Source: Spirogloea muscicola
Taxonomy: Eukaryota; Streptophyta; Zygnematophyceae; Spirogloeales; Spirogloeaceae
Reading direction: 5' to 3'
NCBI GenBank assembly: GCA_009602725.1
Contig: WELB01000102.1
Coordinates: forward strand, 77,694-127,984
Length of the DNA stretch: 50,291 bases
Both the position numbers and the translations under genes were made by a program. Within the stretch, counting starts at the first letter, position 1. Each line of letters starts with the position of its first letter. Below the pieces are notes generated by a model. The model was not told the DNA's origin, made no database searches, and saw only the letters and a list, made by a program, of their open reading frames with translations. Below are positions 35,376 to 50,291 of this stretch, in pieces.

Positions 35376-35959
35376 AAATCAGTCAATTTCTGGATGTACT
35401 TCGAAAGTCGACTGACCATAAAGCTTAAATGGAGAAAATCTTACGGTGAATACACAGTAGCATTCCTGACTTAGTAACAGCCGCTTTGTGGTATCGGCAG
35501 CCGCATTCTTCGTACTGATGCCAGCAAGCCAGCCAAAGCAGCTAAGGCGGAGCTCTGAAGACGGGCAAGGCCACTTGCTCGCCCGCTTTGGCCGAGCGAG
35601 CGGCTGAGGCTCCCTGGTGATAGGATCAGGGTTAGTAATTAGGGTCAGGGCTTAAGGGTGAGGGCATTAGGGTGTTAGAGTTGGGGCTCAGGGTACAGGC
35701 GCTTGTGAGCAATTGCTCGGCCAATTGCGGAAGCCATGGCCATGCGACCCAGCAACCGGAGGACTTGCTCAGACAGACCCAAGGTTTGAGACTCGGCGTC
35801 TATGAAAGTTGAGACTCGGGATCGACTCGGGATCGTTGCTAGTGATTTTGGCCCGGGGGGGCCAAGCGGAGGGCAGCATTGGGTGGGGCGGAGACCGACC
35901 CGGGTGCGCGCCGCCGCCGGGCCCCATGACGCGCACGGCGTCGGCGCCGCCGCCGCCGC
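35376..35959. other. Spacer with degenerate telomere-like stretch (35624-35696)
   Basis: The plus strand carries spaced TAGGG/GGGTTAG units at 35624-35696 in the same orientation as 35149-35192. The rest holds no recognised feature before the N gap. Confidence 0.55.
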
Positions 35960-36684
35960 NNNNNNNNNNNNNNNNNNNNNNNNNNNNNNNNNNNNNNNNN
36001 NNNNNNNNNNNNNNNNNNNNNNNNNNNNNNNNNNNNNNNNNNNNNNNNNNNNNNNNNNNNNNNNNNNNNNNNNNNNNNNNNNNNNNNNNNNNNNNNNNNN
36101 NNNNNNNNNNNNNNNNNNNNNNNNNNNNNNNNNNNNNNNNNNNNNNNNNNNNNNNNNNNNNNNNNNNNNNNNNNNNNNNNNNNNNNNNNNNNNNNNNNNN
36201 NNNNNNNNNNNNNNNNNNNNNNNNNNNNNNNNNNNNNNNNNNNNNNNNNNNNNNNNNNNNNNNNNNNNNNNNNNNNNNNNNNNNNNNNNNNNNNNNNNNN
36301 NNNNNNNNNNNNNNNNNNNNNNNNNNNNNNNNNNNNNNNNNNNNNNNNNNNNNNNNNNNNNNNNNNNNNNNNNNNNNNNNNNNNNNNNNNNNNNNNNNNN
36401 NNNNNNNNNNNNNNNNNNNNNNNNNNNNNNNNNNNNNNNNNNNNNNNNNNNNNNNNNNNNNNNNNNNNNNNNNNNNNNNNNNNNNNNNNNNNNNNNNNNN
36501 NNNNNNNNNNNNNNNNNNNNNNNNNNNNNNNNNNNNNNNNNNNNNNNNNNNNNNNNNNNNNNNNNNNNNNNNNNNNNNNNNNNNNNNNNNNNNNNNNNNN
36601 NNNNNNNNNNNNNNNNNNNNNNNNNNNNNNNNNNNNNNNNNNNNNNNNNNNNNNNNNNNNNNNNNNNNNNNNNNNNNNNNNNNN
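35960..36684. other. Assembly gap (725 N)
   Basis: The gap is flanked on both sides by GCC-rich sequence just upstream of a gene start. Any ORF drawn across it is meaningless. Confidence 0.98.
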
Positions 36685-36716
36685 GGGAGCGGCCGGCGGC
36701 GCGCGGGCGTGCGGCG

Positions 36717-38576
36717 ATGGAGACGCCCGGCTCGGCGAGGGTGACGCGCAGCCGGTCGCGCCTGGCGACGCCCGTCGCAGGTGCCTGCGCCCGCCGCGCT
36801 GATAGCCTTCCTCTGGGGAAGCGCTTCTCGGCCCCTTTGGATCTCGTCGATCCTTATCAGGCTGGCCGTTCACAGCCCTCGCCCCCTTTGAGAAAGCCAC
36901 TTAGATTCCTACCGTTGGCACCATCTTGCGAGAATCTGACGACTCTTTTGTCGTTGCCGTGCAGGAAAGCCGCCGTCGCCGGCGCGGGCGGGCGGCGGCG
37001 GCAATGGTGGCGGCCGTCGTGGTGCACTCTGCGACCTGACCAACGACTCGCCCATTGCTGGCACCGTGCTCGACGCCAAGCGCAGCGCCCGCCGCGACGC
37101 CGTCAAGGCGGCGGTGGCGTCGCCGACGGTATTTGAGGCGGCGGACATAGCGACGGCGGAGGCCGCTGTGGCGGAGAAGGCGGGCGCCCAGGGCGAGGAC
37201 ATCCTGCGGGCGCAGGTCACGGCGCTGCTACGGATGAAGGTGGGTGAGCCTCGCCGCCCTCACGGGATTCGAACCCGTGTCTGCGCAATGAAAGGGCGAT
37301 GTCTTAACCCCTAGACCAAAGGAGCTAACTGTGTACATGCTTGTATCTTGATAGAACACCAAACCTCGGATGGGTTGAGGGTTCAAACCTTACCGAGTAC
37401 GTCTTCGTCGCCGCAGGACGGCCCCTGTTCCCCAGAGGCCAGCCCCATCCTCCAGCTGCAGTGGCCGTCGCCAGCGGCTTCCGCTGCGCCAACTCCTACC
37501 AACACCCCAGTTGGCGGTGCCGTGGCCAATGCCGCTGAGGCTGGTGCCGCCACTGCCAGCCTCTTGATTGCGGCGGCGGCGGCGACGGCGGCAGCCCAAC
37601 TGGACTCGCTCCCTGCAGCCTCACCGGCGGCGGCTTCAGGTGACTGCAAGTGGTCGACGCAGCCGGCCCAGGGGTCTCCGCCTGGTGCTTGCGCCATCGT
37701 CGTCCGCACGCCGGTTGTTGCTGGCCCGCAGGGCCCCATGCACGCTCGGTGGCGGCCGTCGCTGGCGCCCTTCGCCATGCCCGCCAGCCGTTCCCTCCTC
37801 TCAAGGTGAGTACTAACGACGATGATGCCCGAGCTGAAGTCATTCGTCATAAGTGAGTCATGAAGTCACGGCCAAGGGATTATGATGTCGTTATCAAACT
37901 TGTTGTAATACACACCACAATGCAATTGATCTTCTTTATCACATTGCTGCTAGGTATTCTCATTGTTGGGTTTGCCCCTTTCCAAGATGCTTCAATGTTG
38001 GGTAGCTGTGACTAAAGCTGAAGTTGAACCTCTATCCTGCACAGGGAAGGCTGGCACAATGACGCTGTGACAGGTGGCGGCATGGACTCGGACACCGATA
38101 GTGAATGGGAAGAGAGCGGCTGCGGAGGTGACGAAAGCGGCGAGGAAGAGCCGCTGGATGAGGAGACGGAGGCTGGCCGGCGTGGGGCTGCAGAGGACAA
38201 GGCGTGGGTGGACTTCTGCGCCGAGCTCAACGCTGTGCACATCTCGGACCTTGGCATTGCGCCTCTCAAGGTCTGCCTGCCACAGCTCCTTCGTCTGCAA
38301 GTGCTGGCGCTTCTGGGCCACTGCTGCGGCAGCAGCTGCTGACCGGCGCCGCCGCTTATGGCTGGCGTCCTGCAGGGCATGCCGTCGCCCGCCGGTAAGC
38401 ACATCCGATTTGTCGACAACGACAACGATGACGGCAACGGCAATGGCTTCGGTGGGCCCAACACCACGACGGCAGGGGCCTCGCCACCACGGGCCGGCTG
38501 CCGCCAGCCGACATCTGCGGTGCGCCTCGCTGGGGTCCCGGCTCACCGAGGCTCCCACATCCGCTTCTCAGAGTGA
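36717..38576 (+). CDS. Conserved uncharacterised plant-type protein
   Basis: Exons 36717-36780, 36965-37239, 37417-37805, 38045-38270 and 38376-38576 join with exact phase to 384 residues. Features in order: basic N-terminus METPGSARVTRSRSRL; a short motif ALCDLTNDSPIAG (residues about 45-57); a helical Ala-rich block ending GEDILRAQVTALLRMK; a Pro-rich stretch SPEASPILQLQWPSPAASAA, TPTNTP; an acidic block MDSDTDSEWEESG…EEEPLDEE; WVDFCAELNAVHISDLG; and a C-terminus PAGKHIRFVDNDND…SHIRFSE. From memory, land plants have an uncharacterised family with the same order (METP…TRS, DLTNDSPIVG, LLRGQV, acidic block, GKHTRFVY-SDDE). It is probably nuclear. No catalytic domain is visible. Intron 1 contains a LINE-B unit, and intron 2 a tRNA-like sequence on the other strand. 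Confidence 0.8.
37254..37325 (-). tRNA. Mitochondrial-like tRNA-Glu(UUC), probably degenerate
   Basis: On the minus strand 72 bases fold as a tRNA. The D arm is GTCTAGGGGTTAAGAC. The anticodon loop is CTTTCAT with anticodon TTC. The T arm is ACGGGTTCGAATCCCGT with all invariant bases. The body closely resembles plant mitochondrial and bacterial-type tRNA-Glu (…GGACATCG…TTTTCAT…AGACACGGGTTCGA…). The acceptor stem pairs poorly (positions 1-72 and 2-71 mismatched), and the anticodon stem has mismatches at 27-43 and 31-39. It lies antisense inside intron 2 of the gene at 36717-38576. A mitochondrial-derived pseudogene is the likeliest reading. Confidence 0.65.
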
Positions 38577-38577
38577 C

Positions 38578-38625
38578 TGAGGGAGGACGGAGGCAGGAGG
38601 AGGGAGGGAGGAGGGAGAGAGGGAG
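38578..38625 (+). repeat. GGAGGGA purine tract
   Basis: A purine-rich (ggaggga)n-like simple repeat directly after the stop of the preceding gene. Confidence 0.8.
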
Positions 38626-38665
38626 CATACTCTTGCCGCCGAGATCCTGACAGGACCAAGTCGCC

Positions 38666-39260
38666 ATGCAGGCGGTGGCCGCCCACGTCGCCCCCGGCGG
38701 CGTCGTCCCTTTCCTCAAGCGAGTTGCGCGAGCCCGCAGCAGCGCCGCCTCCTCCCCGCGCACCGGCTTCCGCGTCGGCCGTCTCCACCACCTCCGCGCC
38801 TTCCGTTCCCCGCCATACCACGTTGTCTGGTAGCGTCTGGTATCGCCAGGATGGTACTCAGCGGCCGACTGCTGGACGTCTCTTGTGGCTCCTCCATCTC
38901 CCTCCACCTCCCTCTATCAACCCTCTCTTTCCTTGTCCCCTTCACTCCTCCCACTGCCCTTCTCGCTCCCCTCCTTTAGCAAGCAGGGGTTCACCCGATT
39001 CACCTGAGCAGGGCAAAAGCTCGCGGCCCCCTTTCTCTCAACCTATTGTTACCAGTCAGTCACCTTTACTCTTGCTTAGGATGAGTCGGACTATTGCTGC
39101 TGGGCATTGCAATTTGGACCGCTGCTCTTGCAACCAGCAAGCCCTCTTGTTTCTTGTCGTGCTTATCTCCTTCATTGCTTTGGCAATTTACCTGGACGCT
39201 GCGCCTGGGGGGCAGACGCCTGCTACTGTTGATGCAACTATTGAAGCTGAACACTGACCG
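38666..39260 (+). CDS. Possible short gene, product unknown
   Basis: ATG 38666 opens 55 codons that look like an organelle-targeting peptide (MQAVAAHVAPGGVVPFLKRV, ARARSSAASSPRTGFRVGRL) and then stop. Further on, ATG 39081 opens 58 codons with one hydrophobic segment (LLFLVVLISFIALAIYL). They may be two exons of a small membrane protein or chance ORFs. No family is recognised and no splice pair was fixed. Confidence 0.25.
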
Positions 39261-40024
39261 CGCCCCCTACATCCACAAAGTGATGATTCGTGCGATACTG
39301 AGTGAGAATTAATAGAATCTGGATCTGGGTATGGCAAGGGCTGGTCAAGCTGGCAGCCATTATGCAGGCTCCTGCTTCAAACTGCTACAACTTGCATCAC
39401 AGCCATAGTTATTCTCATAGTTGTGATCCTCAAGTCCATGGGTGTGCAGCATGCTGGCAACGGGCACATTCTCCTTGGCATGGCAGCGACGTAGGGCTAC
39501 TTAACCACTTGACATTGATAGGAAAGACCGTTTAACAAAGGATGTGTCTGTTACTGCGGTTTCTGGAGGGCCGGTAGCTGAGAGGGGCCAGCCCAAATGT
39601 ATGGACAGACCTCGAATGAGCAGCACTAGCAGAGAACGCCCATGAGCAAGAAAACATCCTGAGAGGATTGGAGAAAGGCGTACTTCAGAGTGTGGTCCAC
39701 TTCGAGCTTTGTTAAGTTTTATTCTGGCCGGCCAGTCACAGCCATCGCCTTCTACTGGAAGAAACTTCCCCATTCCTCTATTCATCTCGCTATCCTGGCC
39801 CCTTTCGAATTGCAATAATTCTTTTTCCTTGGAGCTGGCCGATCACAGCCATCGCCCCTCTACTGGAAGAGTCGTTCTCTCTACTGGTAGAGTCTTTCTC
39901 GCGCTTGATTGCCAGCCCTTGAACATTCCTTTGGGCTGACCTTTCGCAGCCACTGCCTTATGATGGAAGAGCTATTTCTTTGGGCGCAGATTTTGGTCGT
40001 GCTACGGTCCGGCTCACGCTAGAG
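39261..40024. repeat. Spacer with LINE-B-type units
   Basis: 39580-39600 is minus-oriented (gaggggccagcccaaatgta). 39725-39765, 39830-39870 and 39935-39965 are plus-oriented units of the 'ggccagtcacagccatcgcc' type, each followed by 'tactggaagag'. 39261-39570 shows nothing else. Confidence 0.6.
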
Positions 40025-40620
40025 GAGAACAATTTTGTGTATTTGAAACAAACGAGGGCCAAATGGCCAAGTATAAAGGCAAGCATATCGAAAGACCTAC
40101 ATAACCTTCAGCCTATTGACCCGCTCAGTAACCACAGGTCAAAACAGAAAGGTCACTAATCGATGCCTGATTACTAGATGGCAGATACGAAGCCCTTCTG
40201 CCACCAACTAGAGTTCGCCGAGCTTTCTGGTGCAAAGCATTAGCCTGGGCACGCTGCAAACAGGCCGATACTCGTCGTCGCGAGAACGACAGATACGCCG
40301 CTGGCAAGCCCATCTCAGCTGGAAACACATCTGCGCGACGTGTGTAGCCTAGATTAGAAGAAAGTGCTCGCCCATTGAGAATAGGGGCTGGAACAACCAG
40401 CCCGAAAAAGAATGAACAGAGTACGAGAAGGGGGCCAGGGGAAGCGCTAAGTAACAGAAACAAAGCTGCTACGAGACCTAGATTGGTAATATTCTGGAGT
40501 AAGTGTGTGGAAGCGAGGACCCAGAAAGCCAAAGATGTCGACTGCCGCTGGCAGGAGCTGATTGCATTGGTAGTAATCAGAGTAGTGCCGCACCTTCCTT
40601 TGTTCTGCACCGCCCACTGC
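40025..40620 (-). mobile_element. LINE family A, 3' part, carrying a nested insertion
   Basis: On the minus strand, 40620-40485 reads AVGGAEQRKVRHYSDY, DIFGFLGPRFHTL. The ORF resumes after the insert at 40347 (GYTRRADVFPAEMGLPAAYL, RRRVSACLQRAQANALHQKA) and ends SDLSVLTCGY-stop near 40125, with 3' UTR to 40025. The interruption is the 121-bp insert 40356-40476. Confidence 0.88.
40356..40476 (-). mobile_element. 121-bp LINE-B-tail-like insertion with 8-bp TSD
   Basis: It is bounded by CCTAGATT at 40348-40355 and 40477-40484. Uninterrupted family A copies have this sequence once (reverse complement at 27045-27055). In minus orientation the insert starts tctcgtagcagctttgtttc, contains a GGGCTGGTTGTTCCAGCCC hairpin, and ends ATGGGCGAGCACTTTCTTCT. 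It has no terminal inverted repeats, so target-primed retroposition fits better than a cut-and-paste element. Confidence 0.85.
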
Positions 40621-40674
40621 TAAAGGAAAAGAAAAACAAGAAATGCTAGAGGGGAGGGGAGAGGAAGAGACACT

Positions 40675-40697
40675 GTCAGCGTCAGCGTCAGCGTCAG
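40675..40697 (+). repeat. GTCAGC hexanucleotide repeat
   Basis: Nearly four tandem GTCAGC units lie just upstream of the LeuRS start. Confidence 0.9.
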
Positions 40698-40700
40698 GCT

Positions 40701-48095
<7,395 letters not shown>

Positions 48096-48640
48096 GCCTA
48101 GGGCCCACTTCTAAGTAGCAGCATCACTGCTAGTAATGACTTTACAGCGTACTTCCGGCTATGGGTTGCTGCCAATCGCTCCTTCTTAGCTGCTGCATAC
48201 GTTGCAGGGCAGGTGCCTGGACAATAAGTAGCCGATGCAGGCGCAAGGCAGCATTCCCCAGTCTGTTCATTGCAATTGCAATGTGGTTTTTGCTTGAAGG
48301 GACTTAATCACCCATCTGTGAAGAGCAGGGGTGAGATGGGGGATATATGCAGCTGGTGGCTATTTCATACAACTTCACACTGACTTTGGATACCTGACTT
48401 TGCTGCACATGTACGGGGTCTAACAGAGGGGCAGCACAGGCTCGCGCCAGGTCTACTCTCGGAATATGATAAGTTGATTGATACGAAGGATTTGAAAGTG
48501 TCATCTTTTCCCATTGAAAAAGGTCGAACCTGTGGGATCAGTAACTTGTTGTGATTGTTACTGATGTTTCTGCCCAATTTTGGCATCCTTATGAGTCATT
48601 ATCCTTATGCAAAGATCTTCCCAAAAGTAGGCGGTGGCCA
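48096..48640. other. 3' spacer of LeuRS, nothing recognised
   Basis: No coding or repeat signal that I can support. Confidence 0.5.
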
Positions 48641-48930
48641 TCTTTATTGTCCGCATGGGAGTCGATAAGATCAGAACTCCCTCAGCGGCATGCATGGCGA
48701 GCAGTCACCCAACGCCGTGGCCAGCAAGCTGAGCGGCCTGGCTTCATTGCTGCAGGGTCGCTCACACAGGTGTTTCGCATGCGCCTATTGATCTCACTCC
48801 AGCGATTCCCAGACTTTTGCAGTGCTCCTGCGGGCAGGCCGTGCTTTGGCTGCAGCTTCTGATGTCACCCTGGTGACATATTTCCGGCTGGCGGCTACTC
48901 TGACTTTCGGCTGCTAGATTAGGGATAATT
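48641..48930 (+). mobile_element. LINE family B, ORF end fragment
   Basis: It reads AERPGFIAAGSLTQVFRMRL, LISLQRF…, then after frameshifts GYSDFRLLD and a stop near 48923. It is parallel to 28730-28915 (FLAAGSLAQVYRMRLAVSLQ). Frameshifts make it dead. Confidence 0.7.
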
Positions 48931-49620
48931 GATCAACCGTTTGTTGTCGTCTGCGCAGCTGTAGTTCTGTGCTTCAGGCCCTTCCGGACCTTGTCGGTTC
49001 TACTTAGGGCTGGCCTTTCACAGTCATCGCCAATTTTTGGTTCAACTTCTTCCCGTCTTAGAAAGCCATCAGCGAGGCTGTGTGATTTAACGCATTCCGG
49101 CCTTGTCCATTTCTTGGGCTGGCCTTCCACAGCGACCACCCTTCGTGGTCCTTGCATAGCTGTGTGTTTCAGCACTTCCGGCCCCTTTCGACCTTCGTCC
49201 ATTCTGTTCCTGGGCTGGCCAAGCACAGCCATCGTTCTGTACTGGTAGAGTCCTCTGCACTAAGCCTACCAAGCTTCCATGTGCGGTAGTCTCGTGTCTA
49301 GCTATGTGGGTTCAGGGTCTCGGCTCTTTGGACCTTGTCCATTCGTTTCGGGCTGGCCTTTCCCAGCCCCTACCTTATCTGGGAGAGCACTTTCTTTCCT
49401 TTGGACCTTGTCCACTCTTTGGCCTGCCTCTCGCAGCCCTCGCCCCTTTTTTCTTCTCAATGGGCGAGCACCTTCTTCTTTTGGCAGTGCTGCTCTCTCA
49501 CCGCAGCAGCGGCGGCGGCTGAGGCCTCCTTCAATGCTTCGGTTATCAAGAACGGCTCTTCTGATCTAAGGCAGGGCTGTGAGAGGTCCAGCCAGCCCAA
49601 CGGAATCAAGGCTCCAAGGC
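48931..49620 (+). repeat. Array of LINE-B 3' UTR units
   Basis: At least five successive plus-oriented units: about 49008, 49118, 49213, 49350 and 49425. Most have a 'ttccggaccttgtccattc' type lead, GGGCTGGCCTTTC-CAGCC and a variable block, and the array ends in ctcaatgggcgagcaccttc near 49475. This is the longest run of units in the window and suggests the UTR is internally repetitive. Confidence 0.7.
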
Positions 49621-50291
49621 TACATCAAAGTCTATCAAGGCTCCAGTTACTCCGCTGGGGGCGTCATTAACAGCCGTCGGCTAATGGACAACGGGGGGGT
49701 CCGGTCGGAGCCTCTCCGGACAATGTGGAACGTCCGCCAGACGCTCGGGCTTCTCGCGGGCACGTCCGACGAGGAAGGTCGGGGGCGGTCCGTGGCGTGT
49801 CGGCCGAAGCCGTACGGGGCTCATGAATGCGCTTGGCTGACGTCACCACGTCTCGCCAGCGCGCACCGACAGGATCTCCGCCCGCCCGGCCGGCCCGCAC
49901 CTGGCGGGGGAGGCGCTCGAGGGCGGAAGCAGGGGAGAGGGAGAGAGCTGATCAGGGCTGTTTGAAGCAATTTGCCAGTAACGCAAATGGGCGCAACAGG
50001 GTGAGGGGGAGACTGGGCGCGAGGATGGAAGAAGGGGAGGGAGGCGGGGGCCCCTCCGCGGGACGCACGACTCGGTGGCCCACGTGCAGCGCGCGCGGGG
50101 TGGCGACCGTGCCACTTGGCGTCCTCGGACGAGCGCGACGGGGGGCCGGCTGCACGTGCGAGAGCGACAGCAGCGCCACGTGGCGGGACGTGGGCGCGCC
50201 TCATGCGGGACCTGTTGGCTTGGAGTGGGCCCGGGCGGCGTGACGGCGCCCGCCCGGCCCGCAGGGGAGGGAGGGAGGAGGGGGGTGAGGG
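49621..50291. other. GC-rich end of window
   Basis: The sequence is G/C-rich with many overlapping open frames on both strands and no recognisable protein. It could be the promoter or 5' region of a gene beyond the window. Confidence 0.35.

Noticed and set aside
35802-37136. Very long plus and minus ORFs around 36000
   Set aside because: They run through 725 Ns. The real gene starts at 36717 in a different exon arrangement.
40356-40476. Reading the 121-bp insert as a hAT-type MITE because of the 8-bp duplication
   Set aside because: The ends are not inverted repeats, and the sequence matches the LINE-B 3' UTR terminus, so retroposition is more likely.

Overview
This is a nuclear segment from the green lineage, most likely a green alga (chlorophyte or early streptophyte). 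The evidence is genes broken by many short GT-AG introns whose exon phases join exactly, a nuclear gene for a plastid-type sigma-70 factor, an RWP-RK transcription factor, a plant-type ankyrin/GPCR-chaperone protein, a cyanobacterial/plastid small membrane protein, a bacterial-type leucyl-tRNA synthetase, and plant-type (CCCTAAA) telomere-like repeats at the 5' ends of several genes. It is draft sequence: a 122-base T run opens the window, there are N gaps at 20231-20271 and 35960-36684, one N at 40758, and a likely 1-base deletion near 42059. I cannot name the species.

Layout. 123-1652 (+): C-terminal part of a DUF6737-like thylakoid/plastid membrane protein. 1653-7947: repeats and a few orphan open stretches. 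7948-12687 (-): a multi-exon RWP-RK gene. 12950-19900: dense repeat territory with weak gene candidates. 20187-24304 (+): ankyrin plus GPCR-chaperone gene, eight exons. 24305-29500: intergenic and retrotransposon fragments. 30303-32776 (+): plastid sigma factor, five exons. 33339-35127 (-): divergent pirin-like protein, three exons. 36717-38576 (+): conserved uncharacterised plant protein, five exons, with an antisense mitochondrial-like tRNA-Glu sequence in an intron. 38577-40620: repeats. 40732-48095 (+): organellar/bacterial-type leucyl-tRNA synthetase, about 20 exons. 48096-50291: repeats and a GC-rich end.

Mobile DNA. Two related non-LTR retrotransposon (LINE) families dominate the spaces between genes. 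Nearly all copies are 5'-truncated and keep only the end of the polymerase ORF, which finishes in a conserved Ser-Asp-Leu-x-x-Leu-Thr-Arg-Gly-Tyr-stop peptide, plus the 3' UTR. Family A has a CxCGF...H...C zinc-knuckle-like segment and a 3' UTR ending in a 'cctttgtacttggccatttggc' type sequence. Family B has a 3' UTR built from GGGCTGGC...GCCAGCCC hairpin units ending in an 'ATGGGCGAGCACTTTCTTCT' type terminus. One family-B-like tail has jumped into a family-A copy and carries an 8-bp target-site duplication, which shows the short repeats are insertions.

Functionally, at least the sigma factor, the DUF6737 protein and probably the LeuRS serve the plastid (or both organelles). The genes are independent nuclear units, not an operon. 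I found no defence island, CRISPR array or clearly new multi-gene system. The items most worth following up are the degenerate pirin, the divergent sigma region 2.3/2.4, the telomere-like motifs at 5' ends, and the LINE tail biology.
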